From NCBI GenBank assembly GCA_014529385.2, contig CM043963.1, positions 79,918,912 to 79,982,911 on the forward strand: 64,000 nt of DNA, read 5' to 3'. This DNA comes from Adiantum capillus-veneris. Taxonomy: Eukaryota; Streptophyta; Polypodiopsida; Polypodiales; Pteridaceae. Both the position numbers and the translations under genes were made by a program. The notes below the pieces were generated by a model that was not told where the DNA came from, ran no database searches, and worked only from the letters and a program-made list of their open reading frames with translations. Positions 42,417-53,187 of this stretch are shown one piece after another; the stretch's first letter is position 1; every line of letters starts with the position of its first letter.

Positions 42417-43324
42417 GAGTCTAAGGCGTGTAGAAAGGCAAGGAGTTCCTTTTCATATATGCCTAGAGCTTGCTCAACAGGGTTGAGCCTTCGACTCTCA
42501 TAGCCTATGGCGTGCCCTTCTTGGAGTAAAACAGCTCCAAGGCAATCACCACAAGCATCACATTGGACCTCAAATGGTTTTGAGAGATCCAGTAGTGTAA
42601 GCACAGGTTGAGAGATAAGCTTTTCGAAAGCATTGTTCTCCTTAGCAGACCATGTGTACCTAACGCTTTTCTTTGTTAGGTCATGTAATGGTCTTGCAAT
42701 TTGTGAGAACTTTTCTATGAAGCATCTATAGTATGCACACATACCTATAAAGCTTCTTAGTTCATGAAGATTCCTTGGTTTGGGCCATCCTTTTATTACC
42801 TCTAACTTTGATGGATCCATTTGGATGCCATCTTGAGAGATAATGTGACCTAAATATTGAATCTCTTGCAAAAACAATTCACTTTTCTTTCGATTAACAT
42901 AAAGTTTATTCTCTCTTAAAACTTGAAATATTACCTGGAGGTGTTGCTTGTGTTCGTCTAATGAATTAGAGTAGATGATAATATCATCAAAGAACACTCC
43001 AGTGAAGGCTCGATGAGTCCTGAACAGCTTCTCCATCAAGCAGTTGAATGTGGCTGGTGCATTGGTCAAGCCAAAAGGCATGACAATGTATTCGTAAAGA
43101 CCAAATGTGGTGCGAAATGCAGTCTTTACAATGTCTTGATCAACTATCCTTATTTGATGATAGGAACTTTTTAGGTCAATCCTACTGAAGTGGGTCGATC
43201 CTTGTAGCTTATCAAATAGGTCTTCTGCCCGTGGAACGGGAAACCTATTCTTGATAGTGATCCTATTTAGTGCTCTATAGTCGACACACATACGATATGT
43301 GCCGTCTTTCTTTTGCACTAATAG
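42347..43324 (-). CDS. Element G: reverse transcriptase and RNase H
   Basis: A frame of 323 codons from the first Met, though the polyprotein really continues upstream (LLVQKKDG) to the C2 insertion at 43324. RT motifs: MCVDYRALNRITIKNRFPVP, FSRIDLKSSYHQIRI, MPFGLTNAPATFNCLM and active site FFDDIIIYSNS. RNase H: FEVQCDACGDCLGAVLLQEG, then YEKELLAFLHALDSWKHYL. A frameshift near 42416 ends it. Confidence 0.9.
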   Translation of the reverse strand, partial: LLVQKKDGTYRMCVDYRALNRITIKNRFPVPRAEDLFDKLQGSTHFSRIDLKSSYHQIRIVDQDIVKTAFRTTFGLYEYIVMPFGLTNAPATFNCLMEKLFRTHRAFTGVFFDDIIIYSNSLDEHKQHLQVIFQVLRENKLYVNRKKSELFLQEIQYLGHIISQDGIQMDPSKLEVIKGWPKPRNLHELRSFIGMCAYYRCFIEKFSQIARPLHDLTKKSVRYTWSAKENNAFEKLISQPVLTLLDLSKPFEVQCDACGDCLGAVLLQEGHAIGYESRRLNPVEQALGIYEKELLAFLHALDSWKHYLLGLLSFCEWITKVLSTS

Positions 43325-45908
43325 TGATAGCCGTTTTTCGGCTTTCCATAATTGCCATAGTAAGCTACCTCACCCTATCAAATCACTCAAACATTTTGGT
43401 TATCCCTACCATTTCACTGTACATAGGCCTGTGTGAGTTAGGGGACTTTTCCCATATCTTCTAAAAAACCCTCAATTAGCTAGTCACTGGGCTAGTTGAG
43501 CAAAATAAAAATAAAAATTATAAGTATATTATGGCCCATTTGTGTGTAAATATTTCATTGTATATAGGGCCTAAATAAAAGGATTTTTCATAATTATTTT
43601 GGTATTTATTTAAATATTTCTACATATGGTGTGTTATTTATGCTATGTACATTGACTCACCATTACCATATTTTTTTTTACCATTTTGCATACTCTTTAT
43701 TCCATATAAAAATAATTTCATGCAAGCTTCTCTTATTTTTGGTGTAACTCCACCCCAACAAAAATCCAAAAAAACTAGTTCTATTTATGTGTATATTTTT
43801 TCACTATTGTGATTTTTTCCTTCCTACATCTATTCTCTATTACTCTCATAATTAGACCACAAAAAATATTCATCTTTTTATGGTAGACTTATAATGAGAG
43901 AGATTTATTTTGACCCCTTTATATTTTTTTCACCTATATTATTTATATTTGACATGTACATATTTTTTAGACCCCTCAATATTTGATTTTCTTAGTTGTA
44001 CTATTCATTTATATCATGATCTCAATAATATCTTCAATTATAGACCTACCAAATAAGGTCAAGGGTATGTGGAATGCATGCATGCACCATGGGGAGCTCA
44101 CTCTTGGAGGTATTCAAAAGAATCATCCAAAGAAGGACCTCACAAGGACCTTGTGCAGTGGAAAAAACAGTCAGTTTTGCTGAATTTTTGAAGATCACAT
44201 GCTCCCCAAATTTGAAAAGGTGATACAAACAAAACTTGTATCTCGTGAGCTGAACTTTCACCTCAAATTTTTTCATATTTTTTTGAGCTACGAGCTGTGA
44301 GCTATGATTTTATTGGTGGACCCTAGTTTGCCCATGCTATGCAACCACACTCCCTCTTCCACTTCATCATTTTTCTCTTTCACACACACTCCTCCTTCTC
44401 CTTCCCACTCCCAAACCTGCAACTCCCATGTCCTAATTCACCCTCTTCACCATTTCCACATCTCTCACACCTCCATAGCCTTCATCCTCCATTTCTACAC
44501 CCTATGTGTCCCCCTTTCTCTCTACATATATGTCCATATTACCATACTCTCTCAAGCTTTGTAAAGAACTTCAAAAATCAGCAAAAATCCAAGGATAACC
44601 TTTGCAAATGAAGGCTTTTATCATGAATTTTCCAAGGTTTGAAGATAACATAGCTTCATCGACACGCGCTACTTCGCCATGCTGACTGCTTCTTCTTCCG
44701 GTGTTGTAAAGAGGTGAATGTCAACTTCTCCAAAGCTTCAACCTCTCTTTACAAGCTCATCCCTTCTCTAACTTTTCTCATCATATATCTCACCATTTGG
44801 TGAATGATTTTGTAGTGATAATTACTAACTACTAACCACTAACCTTATTGTAAAATGCACCCTCTACTAGAGTATGCACTCCCAAATTATTCACTCAATC
44901 CTCTCTCCTATCATCCTCAATAATTCTCTTCCCTTGAGCCCACATCCATGTGACTCAAAGGACAAGAGAGACCCACCCTCATTAAAAAATAAATAAAAAA
45001 TGCATAATCTTTTATTCCTTCAAATAAACTTGATTAGGTCTAATCCTAATCGGGGCTTCTAAAACCTATAAATAGAGACCTTCTCTCCCTTGTAAATTAT
45101 CACATGATCACACTACACCACACCATTCTCAACACATAACACACCACTCTTCAAGCCTAGTTGTGTAGAGTGTGTGCATTGTGAGTGCTCTATTCCATCA
45201 CTACACATAGGTGCATGGAGAAGCTTGAAGTTAGTTATGCCATCTAGAGGAGTGGAGTGATACTATACTCTGCAATCACACTTGTAGCCTACTCTTGTCC
45301 ATAAATAAGATTCATAGTTTTGGGTGCAATTGTATGCTGCAACTACGACTCTTCTCTCCAAATTGACTTGATAAGTTGTCTCATCAGGTGGTTGAAGGTA
45401 TATTGTCCTTGAAGTTTGTTGTGCCATTTCATGCTTGGTGGTTTGAGGGCTTATTGAATTGTTTGCCTAAAAGGTAAATTGTAAGAGGGTGCTCGGTGAG
45501 AGGGCTCCCGTGACCCTAAGACAATTTGTGTATTGGCAACAAGGTCAAGTTTTGTGTTGTCTCTCTATTTCTCATCAAGCTTTGTGTGCATCTAGTCTTT
45601 AAGGCTAAGACTGAGTTTCTCAATTTGATTTGTGCTCTTTACCTCTCTCTGGCATGGTGAATGTTTGTGTTTGGTGTGTGTGGCTCTCTTGCATTCCCCT
45701 CTCTTTGTGCGTTTGAGTACAAGGAGATATCACGTGCGTCCTAGTTCGCATCTATAACTAGGTGGTGCCCCTTTTCTTGTCTGGTTTCTGGCTGTGGGTT
45801 GTTGTTGTTGTCTCTGATTGTGCTTGCCCCAGCCCCAATTGAGCAGCACGGGAGCCTCAAAGGGTGTTTAGAGGCCGCTCTTCTTGTTGCCCGCCCCGGA
45901 CCGCCTCA
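43325..45908 (+). mobile_element. Solo LTR C2 inserted in the RT region of element G
   Basis: A 2584-bp unit beginning TGATAGCCGTTTTTCGGCT and ending CCGCCTCA, bounded by ATAG (43321-43324 and 45909-45912; AATAG if the last A is shared). It interrupts the conserved RT entry segment of G exactly between SPVLL and VQKKDG. A TATA box (CTATAAATAGAG, 45066-45077) lies about two-thirds along. It carries no primer site, purine tract or ORF, so it is a solo LTR left by recombination. It is the same family as C1 but on the opposite strand. Confidence 0.88.
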
Positions 45909-48080
45909 ATAGCACAGGTGAGCAAAATGGAGATGAGCTAGGCCTAACCATGCCCTTCTCAACTAACTCATGCACTTGCCGCATAATCTCCTCTTGTTGA
46001 GCTTGAGAAACTCTATAAGAAGGTTTGTTAGGCGGTGAACTTCCTGGAAGAAGTTCCATTGCATGGTCATCATTACCTTGTTTAGGAGGTAGCTCATAAG
46101 GGATGTCGTCAATAAAAACATCTTGAAACCCCTTGAGAAAATTGGATAACTCTAATCCCTTTTGGTTGCTTTTATTTTCTTTTGCTAAAGCATTAGGTTC
46201 ACTTTGAGAATCTTTAACAAAAATCATATACACGGAAATAGAGCTCTTTATTGACTTGTTGAAAGCTGGTGTATGTACAATGGGGATAGTGTTACCCATT
46301 TCCTTAGCATTTATATACATGTCTTTTTCCCTGAATTTAAAGGAGATTCTCCTTTCAGGAAATTTAACATCGGCAGCCAGGTGGTCAAACCATGGTGCCC
46401 CTAGGATTACATCCTCATGCTTGAGAGGAGAGATAAAGAAGTCCTCTTTGTCCACATAGCCTTGGACATGAAGCCTCAATTTCTCGATTAAGGGAGTGAA
46501 TGAAGCTTCTTGCCCCTTGAAGGCAGTGTCTGCGGGTAGGAAATCTCCTATCTCGTAGGATTGTATGCCTAGCTTGGTGGCCAACTCTATAGATATAAAA
46601 TTGTGAGTAGAACCAGGGTCAAAGAGAATAAAAGCATCATGTTCTCTTACCTTTCCCCAAGCATGGCATGGAGGAGATCCTTTGTGATGAGTTTGGTAAG
46701 TCTCCTCCTCTTGGATTTCAACCAAGGAAGCTCTAGGAGGATCTTGACGGTTGTTCTTTTGGGGACAAGCGCGGTACGCATGTCCTTGTTCACCGCACTT
46801 GAAACACCGTTTATCCTTGCGATAACGCTCAAGCTCTTCAAGAGAGAGTTTGTTCTTACCTTTGTAAACTCCCTTCTCTTTAGCTTTGTTGGAGTTGCCC
46901 TTAGGAGACTTTTGGACATTGTCCTTCCCCTTAGGCTCATTGAAACCCTTGTTTTCCGGGGGCTTATTATTTCTTTTAGCCCCCATTTGGAAATTGATTC
47001 GTGAGGCCATCATATTATGGTGTATTACCGCCGATATGGTACGTGGCCTTTGGGAGTTGACATACTCCGCCATTTCTTTGGTTAAGCCCGCACATAATTG
47101 TTGCTTTTGCTCTCCAAAATCCAACTTTTTAAAGACAGTGGTTTTGAGTTGTAGGTCCCAAAACTTGTCTACATATTTGTGGATGGATTCATTGAGAGAG
47201 AGCTTTAAGCTTCGCCATTCAGTGAGTACTTTGTCTTTGGCATCGGTGGCCAAAAACTGCTTCATAATGGAAGCTCTTAAAGCTTTCCATGTTCGTGGAG
47301 CTTCACCGTTGGCTCGTAGGCTAGACCACCATTGCCTGGCGGACCTTTGAAAGTGCATAGCTACATGGCGTAGCTTAGAGGACTCCGTGAAGCCCTCATC
47401 TCCAAACGCCACATCGAATTGCTGGATAAAGGCCAAGACTTTGGCCGTTGCACCAAAGGTACCATCATAGGTAAGGAAAGAGATGCTCTTCCCTCCCTCT
47501 TTGAATTTCTTCAGCTTGGACGACCTCTTCCATGTGGCATAGGATATCCTATGGCCTCTTCTTTTTGATGGTTCAAAGGTTGTACCATCACTTTCTTCAG
47601 AAGGTGAAGAATTTAAGGAAGGTGGAGAAGAGGGTGACCTCTTTCTCGCCTTTTTCTTGTCTTGATCTTCATTGTCTTCACCATCACTTTCATAAGAGGA
47701 ATTAGAGGATGAAGAAGATGGAGAAGAGGGTGTCCTCTTTCTCGCTTTTTTCTTCTCTTGCTTTTTATCATCCCTCTTTGAATTATGGCGTGGAGAAGAG
47801 TGTGATGGTCTTCTCTGGTTTGGTGGTGATGGAGAGTGTTTAGCCCGCCGTCTTCGTGGAGCCATCTCCGTCGAGGTAGCGGGAGACTCACTTCTTTCTC
47901 GTTCCTTCGGTGGAGGCTCTTGAGTTCTCCTTTGGGAAGGAGATGCATCATCAAGAAGTAAATTCTTGAGCCCTTCGTATGGATTCTCTTCTTCTTTCCG
48001 AATCGGAGAGAGACCTCTTTTGGGAGTCTCACAAGGAGGCTTCCTAGGTGTTCTCTCGTCATGGTGACTACCAGCAAGAA
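45909..48080 (-). CDS. Element G: gag and protease
   Basis: The open frame nominally starts at 48327, but its first 80 or so codons are the antisense of another element's tail. G sequence begins near 48075 (HDERTPRKPPCETP) with a likely gag Met at MAPRRRRAKHSPSP (about 47860). Low-complexity S/K/R repeats precede the capsid domain (SRQ-like AMHFQRSARQWWSSLRANG, 47360-47300). The zinc knuckle CFKCGEQGHAYRACP is near 46790 and the retropepsin FDPGSTHNFISIELATKLG near 46610; the usual D-S-G reads D-P-G. The linker to RT ends KGMVRPSSSPFCSPVLL, then the frame enters C2. Confidence 0.85.
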
Positions 48081-48362
48081 GGAGATGACAAGAAATTGAA
48101 GAAGAAATCCGGGCAATCAAACCAGTCCCCACCACAAACTTGCCATATACAAGAGCACAAATCACTGAGATGACTAGACTTCTGACAACAGCCTTAGAAG
48201 ATAGAGCCGCTGAGGAGTCAGAGCCTTCAACTTCACACCATCCACGCAAGAGATCAACAGGGCCACCACCACCAAGAAGAAGAGATGATTCCGGTCCTTC
48301 ACACTGAAGATCTGCACACCTTGGCATTGTTTAGGGACGGACAACATTTAGAAAGGGGGGAA
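48081..48362 (+). pseudogene. Plus-strand polyprotein tail and polypurine tract, probably the end of element K
   Basis: The plus strand encodes EIRAIKPVPTTNLPYTRAQI...EESEPSTSHHPRKRS and on to a stop at 48307, a polar tail like those closing gypsy polyproteins. Then comes AGAAAGGGGGGAA (48350-48362), a polypurine tract directly preceding TGTTCAGAG, an LTR start. K (plus strand) was cut at 38794 by G, and this is the next plus-strand gypsy end to the right, so it may be the missing end of K. The junction with G is not a clean LTR boundary, implying a deletion. Confidence 0.5.
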
Positions 48363-48931
48363 TGTTCAGAGAATAGGTATAGAAAGTACATGTACAGTGA
48401 AAGGTAACAGGTGCAAATTTGAAGACAATTGAAGACAAAGATAAAATCCCGCAAGCCTTGTAATATTTTCCCGCAACCTGTGTAACATTTTTTAGTAAAA
48501 CAGCCTATGGGCATTAAATGTAATTATTTCTCCTATAGATTTTAGGCTCAAATGAGTTCCAACTTGTATAATATATTTTAGTATATTTATCATTCTCAAA
48601 CTTGAGTTATTTAGCCAGTTTGCCTAGGGTTTCGCACTAAGCGACCGACGGGCGGACAAGTGTGGACAGTTTTAGTAAAATCCTTTATAAATCAATTTTG
48701 TGGAGGTGTGGGACGCATGTCTAACCTCACCATCCTATCTTATTGCAGTATTAGCGAGAACCACGATTAATTTGTCAAACCATGGGACGAAGCTGACTCG
48801 ACTAGTGCATAGAGGCTACAAGAGGTTGTCAATCTCTTGGAAAACAACTAACAACTTGCATCTAACTCAAGCTACACTCAAGTGACTGAATTCACCAAAA
48901 GCCAATCGCTCATCGGCAAGAAAATCACATC
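48363..48931 (+). repeat. Candidate 3' LTR of the plus-strand element (K)
   Basis: Starts TGTTCAGAGAATAGG after the purine tract and holds a TATA-like TTTATAAATC near 48684. Its end is uncertain: it must stop before the start of H's LTR, perhaps around 48931. No gene is present. Confidence 0.45.
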
Positions 48932-49605
48932 TGTTACATCATTAAATGACATCCAAACGTAACGAAACTTCTAGGACAAGTTTATAAGACCTAAGCACAC
49001 ATGCTTATGGTCTCAAACCCCACTTTAGGTCAAGTTCCAAAATTGCAATTTTTAACAACAGTGGATTTTTGACCTAGTCATTTTCGACCCAGAATGCATC
49101 TAAATGCTTAACAATGATGCCCCAATACCCCGCCTATGTTTAGTTTTTGATTTAAAAGTGTAAATTCCTAGTTATGATGAAATTAGGCGATGCCAAAAAC
49201 TACGAAATACTGTGAATGTCTTACGTCAATATGTAGAGCTCTTACCTTCGGTTGCAATGCAAAAAACACAATCGCAATGCGACAACGGGAGAGGGAGTAG
49301 GAAGCACGAAAAGGAGAGAAGTGAGCGCCGTTAGCTCACGCTGTGTATTTCTTATCCAAAAACTTAACAAATTTGGCTTTTATACCTTAGCCAAGGTTTT
49401 TGGGTGGTCAAAACTAATAATCTGGAGTTTTACCAAAGCTGGGAATTGACTGGCTGATACAATCTGGAAGCTTGTAGCCCCGGCTCATTAATTACAAGGT
49501 TTATCAGAGAAAAAAGGAGTTACAGTATTCCCGATTTATCAAAATAATACATGTTTTACAAGGAGAACTCTAAAAAATGGTGTCCGCTTTAACTTGCTGC
49601 TAACA
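48932..49605 (-). repeat. Candidate 3' LTR of element H
   Basis: On the minus strand it begins TGTTAGCAGCAAG at 49605 next to a purine tract, has a TATA-like GGTATAAAAGCC near 49370-49381, and could end GATGTAACA at 48932, giving 674 bp with TGTTA/TAACA ends. The boundary at 48932 is a guess from those ends; the other copy lies outside the window. Confidence 0.5.
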
Positions 49606-49620
49606 TTCCCCGCCTCCTCG
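49606..49620 (-). other. Polypurine tract of element H
   Basis: The minus strand reads CGAGGAGGCGGGGAA immediately before the LTR start TGTTAGC. Confidence 0.7.
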
Positions 49621-49644
49621 CCTGTGTCGTCCCTTGACACAGCT

Positions 49645-52600
49645 TTATGAGCTGAAGTAGTCTTCAGGTTGACGGCGGGCCAGGAAGTCTTTCAGTGCTT
49701 CCAGTGCCTTTTGGTCTCTGATTCTTTGTTCTTTGTGTGGCACTTGCAAAAACTGCATGTTGACTTGATTCTTCAGTTCCACTACTGAGTAGCCTACAAA
49801 CCTGGATGTGAGGTTGCTTATCACCGGTGCAAATATCTTTGTTCGCCAAGTGAAGAATCCAGTGTAGAATGCTTCTTCAAAGGCTAACATATTATGTGAG
49901 GGCAGGAACATGCATCTGGCATAGAATCCGTAAAGGATCTCTTCTGAAGGTTGCCCACTCAGGTCGTAACATGAGCCTTTGTTTCCTTCCAAGAATGAGA
50001 GCCATGGGGCTCCTGTCTGCTCAGGCTCATTGAAAACTTGTATGCATGTGAGGTAGCATCATGCAGATCTTATATAGCATTGCACAGGAGAGATTTGGCA
50101 GACTCTTGAAGAATGACATGGTGCCCGTTAGGGTTTCACCATGTATTCCTCTGTTGCTTGGCCTCTCTCTGGAGCTGGCAGCCTGGGGAAGTTGAGCCAA
50201 GTTGGCCTCTTCTTCTGCAATGCTTCATGCGCTTGCCATGTCCTTACTCTGGGTACATGATAGAATGTCGGATCTCTTTGTAAGGTTGCAGGTGCCATTG
50301 TGAACAGAATCAGGTATCTCGAATTCTTGTTCAGCCAGCTTAATCGCCACTTTGGGTGGTCTTTATCTACGCTAGCTTCTTGCATATCCTTGTACAACCT
50401 TTCTTTTACCTGAAAAGTTCTACCTTGATGAGAGGGTACGACATGGATAGTTGGTGCCATTGAGCGTTGATTTGATTGGGAATGAGTTGAGTGACGTTGA
50501 CAGAGTGTAAAACTCTCAACTGCCAATCCATCGTGGCCTTCCACTGATCATCCACCTCTAAGGTGATCTTCTCCTTTAGTGCGTCTTCTTCAGCTTTTGA
50601 CAACTGGACCATTGGCACTGTATCTTTTGTCTGTGCTGTGGACCTGAAAGTCTTCATCACCACTCGGCTCTGTTGTAGACTGCGTCTCAAACTCAGCAAA
50701 CGAGACCGAGGGTATGTCTATTTGGGGCGGCTCTGAAGTGCCTGCCTCTTCGTGCGTGTCTGGCTTTCCATCTTTGAGGAGTTGATTTATCCGTTTGAGT
50801 TCTGCTATCTCCTTTAGGAGCTCCTCCTCTCTTTGAACTCGCATCAATGCCAGGTCTCTACGTTGTGACTGTTCGAGCTTTAATTCCAGTTCTAAATCCT
50901 TTTTTTTCTTTTCTAGTGCCTTGTACACTTCATCATTTCCCTTGATCGAGGCCACGGCTAGGTTTTCTCTGATTTACCGTAAGAAAATGGCATGATCATT
51001 GATTCTCTTTTCAGAATATTGCAGGGAAGCATTGGCAACATCTAACTGCACTTGAATTTTTTGAGCTGATAGAGGTCATAAGAAGTTCATTCGTGACTTC
51101 TGTCAACTGCTCGTCTTTTACCTTGCAGGCATTAGATAATTTAGTGAGGAGGTCACCTAACTCCTCCATTTTCTTTTGTTGTTTGTCCTTGGCTATCTGA
51201 TGCTATTCCGCTTCTGTCTGTAGCTCTTGCACCTACCTTTGGAGATCAGTGATGACAGTCATCCTGTCTTCTAGCTCTCCTTGAAGACCGTCGATGACCA
51301 TTTCTAATTCCTTGGCCTTTGTGCTGCGGTTCAAAGCTATAGAACGGAGTTTCTCGGTCATTTCTTGCATCTGGCGTGCATATTCATTGACCTGTATTAT
51401 AACTTCATCATTGGACTGCCACTCCTCCTGTCTTGCCAGTTGGGATGTGCCTGCAGCCTCATGTGTTGCTTCTTGCTGCATAGTAATTGCTAGTGGTTCT
51501 GTAGAGGTAGATGGTTGTTCTTCATCTTGGCCATCCTGAGGCTTTGATGCCTCGTCACTTTTTGGCTGAGTAGAAGTAGATGGTGTGGTCTCAACCCTTA
51601 CCGTCTCTTCAAGTGTTGTCCTTTCTGCCTTCTCTGGCTCGGCTTTTGTCTTATGTGTAGTGGTATGCTCTTTTTCTGTATCTACTTCCTTATCAGTTTC
51701 TTCCACCGGCTTTTGAGTTTATTCTGCTGCCTGCTCCGGTTCTGGCTCGGCTTCTTTTTCCTCATGTCCGTCGATGTGGTTAGCTTTTTGTGTAGATTCT
51801 GTTCGTTGGGTGGACTCAGAATCTTTTTCTTTTTCAGTCTCTGCTTCTTCATTGATACTTTGGCCTGGTGGTGATGGTGGTGGGCTAGGCATGGGATGGT
51901 CCTGTTGTTCCGAAGGCGGTGAGGTGTGTCGGGGAGATCCCTAGCTTTGCTCTTGAGTAGCCGTTTCCTCAGCTTTCTTTGCCTCTTCTTCTGTCTCTTT
52001 CAGCTTTAGGGCTTCGGCCTCTTGGTACATTCTTTCTAAATAATCTGTTGGATTTTCTGTCTCTTTTCTTGTATGATGCTTTGTTTGAGGTCCTTTTAGT
52101 CCTGTGGGTACCCACTTTTCTGGGTCCTTTCCATGTGCTTGCCTATTGTGCTGGTAATCCTGTTTTTCTCTTTCAAAACACTCTTGTTTTTGAGTTGGCT
52201 TCTCTTGGTGGGCAGCCACAAATTTCCTCTTCATCTCTTCCCTCCTATCTCTTTTTTCTTCGTTGTCAGAGCTCTCGCTGCTTGTCACTCTAATGAGTTG
52301 TCATCTGATTCATCACCTGATATAAAAGATCTTTTACCTGATCTTGTAGCTCTTGGAGAGGGTTGTGCTGCCAAGATCCATGTATTCTGATCAGGGACAG
52401 GCGATAGGTTGTCGGCCATGCCAATGGCATGATAGGCTATTCTTGTCAACACTTCTGGCGCGCCCAAGTATGTGATTTTACCCTCCTTATTGGCGCCCTT
52501 CAAGGTTGTCAAGACATACTGCACGTGGTCCACAGGCTACCTTGTTGTTGACTTAAGAACCTGAGTGAAGGTGGTGGATACGGCATGATTTGGTGTAGTG

Positions 52601-53187
52601 TACCTTTGTGGCCTTTTTGCCAGAAAATGGAAGTGTTGATGGTACAAACGGGCTGGCTCTTCCACCTGTTTGTGGATAAGATCGACGAATGTAGCCGCGG
52701 CTATTTCCTTGGTAAATGTACCTACGGTTATCCTGTCTCTTGCCTGCATGGTCATTCCTTTAGTGGGCAGTTTGAGTGCCTCTACCACTATTTCTTTTGG
52801 GATTACTACCTCGACCTTGTTCCCTTGGGTGTCTAATATCTGGGCGGTTCCGTCTTCTTTGATTGTGGACAGAAGCTCCTAAGCTTTTTGAAAGTACACT
52901 CCGTAAGGCTCTTTTTCGTAGAAATGCCTGAGCCTCTTTGGTTTCTGGCTTTGCAGCTACATCATAGACCTCTTTAGGCAGGAGTTGCAACTCCACATGA
53001 TGCCCTTCTTCACTCTTGAATCTGCCAGTGAAGACCGTAGTGTGATGCTCTTCCAACTGTTCTTTAGAAAGATAGGATGCTTTTGCCGCTTTGACTGACT
53101 CGGGGTCCAGTTGATACACAGTCAGTTCTTCTAGTTTCTCTTTTTGGTTTAGCTTCTTCTTGGCCTTCTCCGTTGCTTGCATTGCCC
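49645..53187 (-). pseudogene. Long third ORF of element H (unknown, coiled-coil rich)
   Basis: A broken but mostly coding-like frame on the minus strand from MQATEKAKKKLNQKEKLEEL (53182) to about 49645, in some nine overlapping pieces joined by single-base shifts or stops. The amino part has a globular look (VVIPKEIVVEALKLPTKGM, FVDLIHKQVEEPARLYHQHF, YLGAPEVLTRIAYHAIGMAD). The middle is Ser/Glu/Lys/Thr-rich. Long coiled coils follow (NEYARQMQEMTEKLRSIAL; ALEKKKKDLELELKLEQSQR). The end is globular (MFLPSHNMLAFEEAFYTGFF). I do not recognise it. It occupies the place of env-like ORFs in some Athila/Tat elements but shows no clear signal peptide or membrane anchor. Confidence 0.5.

Larger units (their letters stand above)
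38795..48080 (-). mobile_element. Element G: Ty3/gypsy chromovirus, 5' end lost
   Basis: Minus strand: gag (about 48075-47000), protease, RT (split by solo LTR C2), RNase H, integrase and a carboxyl-terminal chromodomain, polypurine tract and a 1579-bp 3' LTR. No 5' LTR or primer site is present. Near 48080 the gag-like sequence meets plus-strand DNA from another element. Two frameshifts (near 42416 and 41650) and the C2 insertion make it defective. Confidence 0.88.

Noticed and set aside
44304-44611. Two overlapping Ser/Phe/His-rich ORFs
   Set aside because: They lie inside solo LTR C2 and match the antisense of the C1 copy; no coding signal.
48081-48327. Amino-terminal 80 codons of the 819-codon gag frame of element G
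   Set aside because: They are antisense to the polyprotein tail and stop of another element, so I place G's gag start near 47860-48075.
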